NCBI GenBank assembly: GCA_020725145.1
Contig: DYFO01000003.1
Coordinates: forward strand, 65,324 to 115,491
Direction of reading: 5' to 3'
Source of the DNA: Symbiobacterium thermophilum
Lineage (GTDB): Bacteria > Bacillota > Sulfobacillia > UBA995
DNA: 50,168 bases
The notes under the pieces are model-generated. The model was not told where the DNA came from, ran no database searches, and worked only from the letters and a program-made list of their open reading frames with translations. A program made the position numbers and the translations under genes. Positions within the stretch are counted from its first letter, which is position 1. Each line of letters starts with the position of its first letter. Shown here one piece after another: positions 7,618 through 14,380 of this stretch.

Positions 7618-8486
7618 CCTTCCGGGGGTCCATGCCCAGTTACTGCGAAGATCGCGCCGGTTACCTGCCCGGGCGCGTTCCCCGCCTGCATTACCGCGTA
7701 TGGTTGCCCCGCGATCGGCGGCCCAGGGCGGCGGTGGTGCTGGTGCACGGGCTGGGCGACCACTCCGGTCGCTGGCGGCAGACGGCCCTCCGGTTGGCTG
7801 CCGAGGGCATGCAGACTTACGCGCTGGACCTTCGGGGCTTCGGGCTTTCGGAAGGCAGGCGGGGCCACGTCGACCGCTTCGAGGCGTTCACCGCCGACCT
7901 GGCCGCCTTCGTCCGCTGGGTTGCGGACGACATGCGTCTTGCCGCCCCGCTCTTTTTGCTGGGGCACAGCCTGGGCGGGCTGGTGGTGCTCGACCTGGTG
8001 CTGTCCGGCGGGCCGACCGTGCAAGGGGTGGCGCTTAGCTCACCCTGCCTCAGGATACGGTTCCGGGTGCCCCGCTGGCGGCGGGCGCTTGCCCTGCACG
8101 CGGGCCGCCGACTGCCGTGGCTGGCGTTACCCAGCGGCATACCGCCTGCGTTCCGCACGCAAAACCCCGAGGCAGTGTTGGAGTTCCTGCGCGACCCGCT
8201 CACGCACGACCTGGTTTCCGCGGGGCTGTACCGCGAGTGGCTGGCGGCCATGGAGCGCGTGCGGGAGCGGGCAGACCGGCTGCGGGTGCCTTGCCTGTTC
8301 CTGCAGGCCGGCGGCGATCTGCTGGTAGACCCGGTCGCGGTGGCCGAGTTCTACGAGCGGGCGGGGGCCACCCACAAGGTGTTCGTCCTCTACACCGACT
8401 GGTACCATGAGGTGTTCTCAGAACCGGGAAGGGAGCGGGCCCACGACGACCTTTTACGCTGGTTGCGGACCTGTCTTGCGGGCTGA
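7611..8486 (+). CDS. alpha/beta hydrolase (monoacylglycerol lipase / lysophospholipase-like)
   Basis: A serine hydrolase of about 290 residues with the Hydrolase_4 pattern: 'VLVHGLGDHSGRW' oxyanion region, 'LDLRGFGLSEG', nucleophile elbow GHSLGG (S120), an 'LFLQAGGDLLVDP' strand carrying the acid Asp, and catalytic His in WYHEVFSE (H266). It resembles bacterial monoacylglycerol lipases. The GTG at 7611 overlaps the upstream stop; an alternative ATG lies at 7632 (MPSYCED). No signal peptide or lipobox is seen, so it is probably cytoplasmic. Its end overlaps the start of the dehydrogenase gene by about ten bases. Confidence 0.9.
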   Translation: MLTFRGSMPSYCEDRAGYLPGRVPRLHYRVWLPRDRRPRAAVVLVHGLGDHSGRWRQTALRLAAEGMQTYALDLRGFGLSEGRRGHVDRFEAFTADLAAFVRWVADDMRLAAPLFLLGHSLGGLVVLDLVLSGGPTVQGVALSSPCLRIRFRVPRWRRALALHAGRRLPWLALPSGIPPAFRTQNPEAVLEFLRDPLTHDLVSAGLYREWLAAMERVRERADRLRVPCLFLQAGGDLLVDPVAVAEFYERAGATHKVFVLYTDWYHEVFSEPGRERAHDDLLRWLRTCLAG

Positions 8487-9420
8487 GAAGACGCCCGTCC
8501 TGGTATACCACCCGCGCCGCACCGCCGAGTACGAGCGCCGGTTGCGCCCGCGCTCTGACCTCACGGTGCTGGCCTGCTACAGCGAGGCCGAGGTGCGCGA
8601 GCGGGCGGCCGGTGCCGAAGTGGTCTTTGCCTGGAAGCTGCCGCCGGGCAGCCTGGCAGCGGCCCGCCGCCTGCGCTTCGTGCAGTTGATGGGGGCGGGG
8701 GCCGACGACCTGCTCGGTGACCCGGACTTCGACCGATCGGTGCCGGTGGCCACCGCCCGCGGACGCTTCGGACCCTGGCTGGCCGAATACGTGCTGGGCA
8801 TGCTCGCCCTGGTGGAAAAGGATTTTCGCCGGTCGCTGCGCCAGCAGGCGGCAGGGCGGTGGGAACCGTACCCCGTCGGCAGGCTCCACGGCAAGCTGCT
8901 GGGCGTGGCCGGGCTGGGCAGCGGGCTGGCGGTTGCCAGGGCGGCGGCCGCGCTGGGGATGAGGGTTCGGGGCTATCGCCGCCACCCCGCCCCCGTCGAG
9001 GGGATCGAGCAGGTCCGGGGTCCGGACGGGCTCGGCGACTTCCTCTGCGAGCTCGACTACCTGGCGCTGGTGCTGCCGTTGACCCCTGCAACCCGCGGTC
9101 TTATCGGCAGGCGGGAACTCGAGCGCATGAAACGCACGGCGTGGCTGGTCAACGTGGGCAGGGGTGGGGTGTTGCGGGAGCGCGAGCTGGTGGAGGCCTT
9201 GCGGGACGGGGTCATCGCCGGCGCCGTGCTGGACGTCTTCGAGGAGGAACCCCTGGCCCCTTCAAGCCCGCTGTGGCGGATGGACAACGTGGTGCTGACC
9301 CCGCACATCGCGGCTCCCAGCGAACCCGAGATCATGGTCGAGCTTCTCTTGCGCAACCTGGCCAACCACCGCGAGGGCCGCCCGCTTGAGGGAACGGCCG
9401 ACCCCGAGAGGGGATATTGA
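8476..9420 (+). CDS. D-isomer-specific 2-hydroxyacid dehydrogenase
   Basis: A 314-residue NAD(P)-dependent enzyme. The Rossmann motif [18 protein letters not shown] shows GxGxxx with a Ser where GxGxxG is usual. The catalytic triad is present: Arg in VNVGRGG (R229), Glu in DVFEEEP (about E258) and His in LTPHIAAPSEP (H277). The N-terminal domain (VFAWKLPPGSL, LRFVQLMGAGAD) is typical of the hydroxyphenylpyruvate/glyoxylate-reductase-like subgroup. The TTG start at 8476 overlaps the hydrolase stop; a longer frame upstream is only overlap. Substrate cannot be deduced. A second, separate member of this superfamily is cut off at the left window edge. The IS200/IS605 remnant begins about 20 bases after the stop. 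Confidence 0.88.
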   Translation: MRAEKTPVLVYHPRRTAEYERRLRPRSDLTVLACYSEAEVRERAAGAEVVFAWKLPPGSLAAARRLRFVQLMGAGADDLLGDPDFDRSVPVATARGRFGPWLAEYVLGMLALVEKDFRRSLRQQAAGRWEPYPVGRLHGKLLGVAGLGSGLAVARAAAALGMRVRGYRRHPAPVEGIEQVRGPDGLGDFLCELDYLALVLPLTPATRGLIGRRELERMKRTAWLVNVGRGGVLRERELVEALRDGVIAGAVLDVFEEEPLAPSSPLWRMDNVVLTPHIAAPSEPEIMVELLLRNLANHREGRPLEGTADPERGY

Positions 9421-9441
9421 CCGAGGAGTGGCCGCCGCAAG

Positions 9442-9462
9442 CCCCCGGCTTCGGCCATGGGG
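9442..9462 (+). repeat. left-end hairpin of the IS200/IS605 remnant
   Basis: The stem CCCCGGC / GCC..GGGG around a TTCG loop closely resembles the hairpin at the right end (10322-10343). This is expected of IS200/IS605 subterminal palindromes recognised as single strands. Confidence 0.65.
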
Positions 9463-9492
9463 ATAAGGCGGCTGGTTTAATCAAACAACAAC

Positions 9493-9830
9493 GTGGTCTA
9501 TTCCTGCAAGTACCACGGGATATGGTGTCCCAAGTACCGCCGCCCCGTCCTGGTCCCGAGGTCGCCGAGCGGCCAAAGCCGAAGTGCCGTAGCTGAAGAA
9601 TACGGTGCGGAAGTCGTCGAGCTTGAGGTCATGCCCGACCACGTGCACCTTGTGGTGGAAGTCGATCGGCAGTTCGGCGTCCACCAGCTGGTTCGGAAGG
9701 TCAAGGGCCGGTCGTCCCGGCTGCTGCGGGACGAGTTCCGATGGCTGCGCAGCCGTCTGCCGACCCTCTGGACCAACCGCTACTTTGTCGCCACCGTGGG
9801 GGGTGCGCCGCCTGGGCGAGGAGCGGTCCG
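9493..9830 (+). pseudogene. tnpA: IS200-type Y1 transposase TnpA, degraded
   Basis: Recognisable blocks are KYHGIWCPKYRRPVLV at the start, the HUH metal-binding motif in EVMPDHVHLVVEVD, KGRSSRLLRDEF, and LPTLWTNRYFVATVGG. Between the first two blocks the reading changes through an apparent double frameshift ('PRSPSGQSRSAVA' replaces the usual sequence). Directly after ATVGGAP the frame is lost, and with it the C-terminal helix that carries the catalytic tyrosine, so it should be inactive. Confidence 0.78.
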
Positions 9831-10090
9831 CCGCGTTCGACGCCGCCCGCCGGTCGGTGGAGTTCACCGACGCCGCCTTGCAGCGATACGCGGTACGCCT
9901 TCGGCAACGGGCGTTCCGCGATCACCTGGACGTGCACACCGTGCAGATCAAGACGGAGAAGCTCTCCTGCCGTGCGTTCCAGCGGCAATACGGCAGAGCG
10001 GTCGGTGTGCGGGCACCGGGGGTGTTTGTCTCGATCCTCCGTCGCAAGGCTGAGAGTGCCGGCGGCAGGGTGATTGCTCCACGCGGGCCT
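9800..10090 (+). pseudogene. tnpB: IS605-type TnpB, C-terminal fragment
   Basis: In another frame from the tnpA remnant: a helical part (LGEERSAAFDAARRS, 'RYAVRLRQRAFRDHLDVH') leads into the TnpB block TEKLSCRAFQRQYGRAVGV, 'APGVFVSILRRKAESAGG' that normally precedes the zinc-finger CxxC residues. The zinc finger and the last RuvC motif are gone, and the frame continues into unconserved sequence. The N-terminal two thirds are deleted. It is a fossil of a TnpB different from the IS607-type one at 6629. Confidence 0.7.
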
Positions 10091-10321
10091 GGCGCGAATG
10101 CGCTGGCCGGGTGCGGAACCGCTCTTGCGGGCGGCGTGGAGCGAAGCCACCCAACCTGCGAATGGACGGCTCGGGCCGTCCTCCTTCGGGGTCTTACCCT
10201 GGAGTCGGAGCGGGTCGCCCGCGGAAGAGGGGATAGCCAAGGCCGAGGCCCCGGATGCCCTAGCGGAGGCGCAAGTCTCCGGCGAGAGCCGGGGAGAGGC
10301 GGCGGTGGTTCCCATCAGCAT

Positions 10322-10343
10322 CCCCCGGCTTTAGCCGTGGGGG
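10322..10343 (+). repeat. right-end hairpin of the IS200/IS605 remnant
   Basis: CCCCCGGC, TTTA, GCCGTGGGGG forms the terminal stem-loop. Its G-rich 3' arm runs straight into GGAGG (10343-10347), seven bases before the amidase ATG at 10354, so the element's end appears to contribute the amidase ribosome site. Confidence 0.7.
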
Positions 10344-10353
10344 GAGGTTCAGG

Positions 10354-12096
10354 ATGCCGGTACGACCGGAGACCGTACGGCAGATGTTCCGCGATTTGCT
10401 CGACGACGAGTGCGACGCAAAGACCGCCCGAGAAACGGCGCGCCGCCTGGACACGCTGCTGGGCTGGCTGCGCAGCCTGGACGAAGACCGCCTGCAGGGG
10501 CTGGAGCCGGCGGCCACCTTCGACCCCGCGGCGGTGACGGCGCCCGGCCCCGCCGATCCGTGCGAGGTCTGGCCGCAGGCGCGGCCGCCGGCCGGAGGCA
10601 GCGGCTACGGCCTGCCCCCACGGCGCGGTGGCGAGACGGCGGCCCGGCGCGACCTCCCACCCCGCGGCCTGCCTCCAGCGGACGGCCTGGAAGCCCTGTC
10701 GCTGGTCGGGGTGGCCGAGAGGATCATGACCGGGCAGGTATCGCCCGTGGAAGTCGTGGAACGGGCACTTGCCCGCATCGAGGAACTCGACGGCGAACTG
10801 GGGGCCTTCATCACCGTGACCGCCGACGTGGCCCGCGAGGCGGCACGCCGCGCCGAGCGCCGCCTGCTGGCGGGAGAGCCCCCGGGCCGCCTGCCCGGCA
10901 TTCCGGTTGCGGTCAAGGACATCATCGACGTGGCCGGGATCCGGACCACCTGCGGTTCGCGCATCCTGGCCGACCACGTGCCTTCGGCACACGCGGAGGT
11001 GGCATCGCGGTTACTGGAGGCAGGAGCGGCGCTGGTGGGCAAAACCAACACCCATGAGTTCGCCTTCGGACCCACCACCGTCAACCCGCACTGGGGAACC
11101 TGCCGCAATCCCTGGAACCCCGCCTGCATCGCCGGAGGGTCAAGCGGCGGGTCGGCGGTGGCGGTGGCCACCGGAATGGCCTACCTGGCACTGGGTACCG
11201 ACACCGCAGGGTCGGTGCGCATCCCTGCCGCCTGCTGCGGGCTGGTAGGGCTGAAACCGACTTACGGGTCGCTCGGCCGCCAGGGCATCTTCCCCCTCAG
11301 CTGGTCGCTGGACCACCCCGGCCCGCTGGCCCGCAGCGTGGAGGATGTCGCCCTGGCGATGGAAGTGCTCGTGGGGGAGGGAGAGGGGTCCGGTTACCTG
11401 AAAGCCGCCCGGCAGGGAGCGCAGGAGGCCCCCCGTGCGGTGGTGGGCGTCCCGGCGGGGTGGACCGAAGATCGCGTGTGGCCGCCGGTGGCGGGGGCCG
11501 TCCGGCACGCACTGACCCTCCTTGAGGCCATGGGGGCGGACGTACGCGAGGTGCTGTTGCCGCCCGTCGCGGCTTTTGTGCTCGCCAACCGTCTGCTGGT
11601 GCTGGCGGAGGCCGCCGCCGTACACCGCCCGTGGATGCGTCGGCGGGCCGAGGAGTACGGGGCAGACGTCAGGGTCCGCTTGCAGCTGGGCCAGGCCCTG
11701 CCGGCGGTGGACTACCTGTCGGGCCAGCGGCTGCGACGCGCGCTGGCCCATGCCGTGGCCCGGGCGATGGCAGGCATCGACATCATGGTCACCCCGACCC
11801 TGCCCGTGCCGGCTCCCTACCTCGGCCAGGACTGGCTGCAATGGCCAGACGGCGAAGAGACGGTACCCGACGCGCTCGTGCGTCTGACCGCCCCTTTCAA
11901 CGTGACCGGTCAGCCGGCACTCAGCCTGCCCTGTGGCACAAGCGGTGGCAGGCCGCTGGGGTTGCAGCTTATCGGGCATGCGTTTCAGGAGGGCTCCCTG
12001 CTGCGGGTGGCGGCGGCGCTGGAGGGCGCGCTCCGCCGCCGCCCGGTGCCGGACCTGGACGAGGAGCGCCGGTGCGCGCCTGACCCGGCTTCTTAG
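10354..12096 (+). CDS. amidase-signature hydrolase with extra N-terminal helical domain
   Basis: A 580-residue amidase-signature enzyme. The Ser-cisSer-Lys triad is visible: K188 in PVAVKDIID, S263 in GGSSGGSAVAVA and S287 in TDTAGSVRIPA. Spacing matches the family. The first 60 or so residues are a small helical domain (RPETVRQMFRDLLDDECD, 'RLDTLLGWLRSLDEDRLQG') reminiscent of AtzG/GatC-like partners, followed by a Pro/Gly-rich linker (about 65-105), so enzyme and partner may be fused. It could act like GatA, allophanate hydrolase or another amidase; substrate unknown. The ATG is next to the IS200/IS605 right end, whose stem supplies a GGGGGGAGG. The stop codon overlaps the GHMP kinase stop on the other strand (TTAG). 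Confidence 0.87.
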   Translation: MPVRPETVRQMFRDLLDDECDAKTARETARRLDTLLGWLRSLDEDRLQGLEPAATFDPAAVTAPGPADPCEVWPQARPPAGGSGYGLPPRRGGETAARRDLPPRGLPPADGLEALSLVGVAERIMTGQVSPVEVVERALARIEELDGELGAFITVTADVAREAARRAERRLLAGEPPGRLPGIPVAVKDIIDVAGIRTTCGSRILADHVPSAHAEVASRLLEAGAALVGKTNTHEFAFGPTTVNPHWGTCRNPWNPACIAGGSSGGSAVAVATGMAYLALGTDTAGSVRIPAACCGLVGLKPTYGSLGRQGIFPLSWSLDHPGPLARSVEDVALAMEVLVGEGEGSGYLKAARQGAQEAPRAVVGVPAGWTEDRVWPPVAGAVRHALTLLEAMGADVREVLLPPVAAFVLANRLLVLAEAAAVHRPWMRRRAEEYGADVRVRLQLGQALPAVDYLSGQRLRRALAHAVARAMAGIDIMVTPTLPVPAPYLGQDWLQWPDGEETVPDALVRLTAPFNVTGQPALSLPCGTSGGRPLGLQLIGHAFQEGSLLRVAAALEGALRRRPVPDLDEERRCAPDPAS

Positions 12097-13109
12097 GACG
12101 ACGGCGGCTCCAGCGTACCGCCGGGCACCACGTGCAAACCCCGGCGTGCAAGACAAAAGCGCAGCGGGGCCGCGCCCTCGGCTTGGAGCCCGGCTTCCAC
12201 CGCGCGGCGGCGCTCGGGAGGGGTCACCGCCACCAGGCAGCCACCACCGCCGGCGCCGCAGAGCTTGGCTCCCAGCGCCCCGGCAGTCAGGGCACCTCGG
12301 AGCATGCGGTCGATCTCGGGCGTGCTAACGCCCGGTGCCAGACGCCGCCGTTCCCGCCACTCCGCGTTGACCAGGATACCCACCGCCTGCAGGTCACGTG
12401 CCAGCAGGGCCTCCCGCATTGTCCGCGCGATCTGGCCGATGCGGGCGATCGCCTTCCGGGTGGAGGCACGTCCGTCCATGTAGGCCCGAAACATGCGCCA
12501 GTTGGTGACGGCCGACGCCCGCGACACGCCGGTGAAGGCGAGCACCAGCCCCTCCTCTAGCCAGGTCAGGTCGCACTGGTCAAGCAGCCTTTCCACCCTG
12601 TCGGGGCCGGGGCCAAACCAGCAGGCGTTCACCCCTCCGCTCACGGCCGCGTGGTAGTCCTGGCGGCCCGTCGGGACCTTCACCGTCTGGGTTTCGAGGT
12701 CCTGGGCCATCCGCACCAGCTCGTCCGGGGCCAGCTCGATTCCCCCCGTCACGGCCAGCGCGTGAAGAAGGGCAACCAGCAGCGAGGAAGATGCTCCCAG
12801 TCCCGAGCCCCGCGGCGCGCGGTTGCGCGTCCGTACGCGCAATCCGCCGCGGCCCAACACGCGCACCGCCCGCACCAGCAGCTCGGCCTCGCCTGCCGGC
12901 TCGAGTTCCTCGATCGCTGGGGCCCGAAGCGCCACCCCCGTGTCCAGCGAGATGATGCGCACCCCTCGAGGCTCGGGCACCACCTCGGCCTCGCTCCAGA
13001 GGTCCACGGCCGCATTCAGCGTCAGCCCCTCCCCTTCGAAGAGGTAGAGGGGGTAGATGTCCAGCGTGCCGCCGGCCAGATCCACCCGGCAGGGAGCCCT
13101 CACCAGCAC
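12093..13109 (-). CDS. GHMP-family sugar kinase (heptose/fucose kinase-like)
   Basis: A 338-residue GHMP kinase. It has the N-terminal APCRVDLAGGTLDIYP, the ATP loop RGSGLGASSSLLVALL and the third motif AKLCGAGGGGCLVAV. The motif wording (DLAGGTLD, LETQTVKVPTGRQD, ending in the Gly-rich block) is closest to D-glycero-D-manno-heptose-7-phosphate kinase/fucokinase-like members, so a sugar or sugar phosphate is the likely substrate; I cannot say which. The frame extends to an ATG at 13193, but the GTG at 13109 is preferred: GGAGGG stands eight bases before it and homology-like sequence starts there. It converges on the amidase gene and is divergent from the ZIP transporter gene. Confidence 0.84.
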   Translation of the reverse strand: MLVRAPCRVDLAGGTLDIYPLYLFEGEGLTLNAAVDLWSEAEVVPEPRGVRIISLDTGVALRAPAIEELEPAGEAELLVRAVRVLGRGGLRVRTRNRAPRGSGLGASSSLLVALLHALAVTGGIELAPDELVRMAQDLETQTVKVPTGRQDYHAAVSGGVNACWFGPGPDRVERLLDQCDLTWLEEGLVLAFTGVSRASAVTNWRMFRAYMDGRASTRKAIARIGQIARTMREALLARDLQAVGILVNAEWRERRRLAPGVSTPEIDRMLRGALTAGALGAKLCGAGGGGCLVAVTPPERRRAVEAGLQAEGAAPLRFCLARRGLHVVPGGTLEPPSS

Positions 13110-13242
13110 CCCGGCATCCCTCCGCGCGCTGCTTCGACGGTCGGCGGTCGGGGTCCTCTTGTGAAAGGAAAGCCGCGGCTGCCGGCGAAGCACCTGCTAT
13201 CGCAGGGCGAATCCAGCAATCCTAGCGTCGGGGGACCCCAAC

Positions 13243-13986
13243 ATGTTGAAAGCAACGATCATCGGCCTGCTGGCCGGAGTGGTGGGAACGGGGATGGGCG
13301 GCCTGCTGATCGCGCTGGTCGGGCGCCCTCGCAACCAGGTCTACAGCGTCGCCCTGGGTTTCTCCGGAGGCATCATGCTCGCGGTGGTCTTCCTGGAGCT
13401 TCTGCCCGAGGCCCTCACGGCGACGGAAGGGATCGCGCCGGCGACCGGCGGACTTGTCGCGGGGGCCGTGCTGATCTCCTTTCTCGACCGCTTCCTGCCT
13501 CACCGCGAGCTCGGGGCACATGATCCAGGGGCCGGTCGCTTCATGCGGGTGGGACTGCTCATCGGCCTTGGGATCGCCACCCACAATTTCCCTGAAGGTC
13601 TCGCCATCGGCGCCGGCATGCGGGCCTCGCCCGCGGTGGGTCTGACGGTGGCACTGATGATGATCCTGCACAACGTTCCCGAGGGCATGGCGATGGGTTC
13701 GCCCATGTTGCTTTCGGGCGTGCGCCCCGGCCGCATGGTAGGGCTGGTAGCCCTGGCCGGAATACCCATGGGTCTGGGTGCCGCGCTGGGCTTTGCGTTC
13801 GGCAACCTGTCACCGTCCTTCCTGGCGCTGTCGCTGGGCGTTGCCAGCGGCGCCATGCTCTTCATCGTCCTGCACGACCTGGTACCGGTAGCACAGGAAC
13901 TGGCGTCCGCCCACCACGCCGCCTTCGGAGGGCTGGCGGGCGTCGTGGTGGGGCTTTTGGCCCACGTGATCCTGTCGGCTGTCTGA
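13243..13986 (+). CDS. ZIP-family divalent metal transporter
   Basis: A 247-residue integral membrane protein with about eight hydrophobic segments. The two metal-pathway motifs of ZIP carriers are intact: HNFPEGLAIG (about residues 112-121) and HNVPEGMAMG (about 143-152), in the fourth and fifth transmembrane helices. The cytoplasmic loop between helices 3 and 4 (LPHRELGAHDPGAG) is short and poor in His. It probably moves zinc, or another divalent ion such as iron or manganese, into the cytoplasm, as is usual for bacterial ZupT-like proteins. The iron-uptake operon feoAB follows 146 bases downstream with its own Fur-type control, which hints at a local metal-uptake cluster. Confidence 0.92.
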   Translation: MLKATIIGLLAGVVGTGMGGLLIALVGRPRNQVYSVALGFSGGIMLAVVFLELLPEALTATEGIAPATGGLVAGAVLISFLDRFLPHRELGAHDPGAGRFMRVGLLIGLGIATHNFPEGLAIGAGMRASPAVGLTVALMMILHNVPEGMAMGSPMLLSGVRPGRMVGLVALAGIPMGLGAALGFAFGNLSPSFLALSLGVASGAMLFIVLHDLVPVAQELASAHHAAFGGLAGVVVGLLAHVILSAV

Positions 13987-14049
13987 CCGTTGCGCATTTC
14001 CTCCGGTCCGATCTCCTATCTTGTCTTGTAGCACGGCGTGCCCGGGCAC

Positions 14050-14079
14050 TTGACGCCCCGGCGGCTAACGCGCTATCAT
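14050..14079 (+). promoter_or_regulatory. candidate promoter of feoAB
   Basis: TTGACG (14050-14055) and TATCAT (14074-14079) are separated by 18 bases, placing the start of transcription near 14086, just upstream of the Fur-like box. It is among the best vegetative-type promoter matches in the window. Confidence 0.6.
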
Positions 14080-14095
14080 TGGGTGTGGCGATACT

Positions 14096-14114
14096 GATAT
14101 TCATTCTCATTATT
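14096..14114 (+). promoter_or_regulatory. Fur-box-like iron operator upstream of feoA
   Basis: GATATTCATTCTCATTATT; on the other strand it reads AATAAT GAGAAT G AATATC, close to the classical GATAAT-GATAAT-C-ATTATC arrangement. Strikingly A+T-rich in a very GC-rich neighbourhood, it sits between the likely transcription start and the feoA GTG, where bound Fur would block transcription when iron is plentiful. Confidence 0.75.
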
Positions 14115-14131
14115 GGGCCATCAGCGGGGAC

Positions 14132-14380
14132 GTGATCCTCTTGACGCTGAACCAGTGCAGACCGGGTGACAGGGTGGTCATCCGATCCATCGAGGACGGT
14201 GAGGTACGGGTGCAGGCCCTCAGGCTCGGGATCGACGCGGGGGTGGAGGTGTGCTGCCGTGGTGTCCTGCCGGGCGGGCCCGTGATCCTCGGTCGTGGCC
14301 AGCACGAGATCGCGGTGGGCAACGCGATCGCCCGTCGCATCCGGGTGCGCCTGCTGCCGGCAACCGGAGGGCGGGCATGA
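14132..14380 (+). CDS. feoA: ferrous iron transport protein A
   Basis: An 82-residue SH3-like FeoA protein: LLTLNQCRPGDRVVIRSI at the start, 'QALRLGIDAGVEVCCRG' in the centre (usually LxxLGLxxG) and 'GHEIAVGNAIARRI'-like wording near the end (here HEIAVGNAIARRIRV). FeoA is the small cytoplasmic partner of the FeoB Fe(II) transporter. Its TGA overlaps the feoB ATG (ATGA), so both are translated together. The GTG at 14132 is the only start that gives the standard length. No feoC follows feoB. Confidence 0.9.
   Translation: MILLTLNQCRPGDRVVIRSIEDGEVRVQALRLGIDAGVEVCCRGVLPGGPVILGRGQHEIAVGNAIARRIRVRLLPATGGRA

Larger units (their letters stand above)
9437..10352 (+). mobile_element. IS200/IS605-family element remnant
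   Basis: Both terminal hairpins survive: a left one at 9442-9462 (CCCCCGGCTTCGGCCATGGGG) and a right one at 10322-10343 (CCCCCGGC then GCCGTGGGGG), the structures that Y1 transposases recognise in this family. Between them are a damaged Y1 tnpA and the C-terminal part of a tnpB, fused by deletion. Total length is under 1 kb against about 1.7-2 kb for a complete tnpA-tnpB element. It lies between the dehydrogenase and amidase genes, with the right end touching the amidase ribosome site. Confidence 0.8.
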
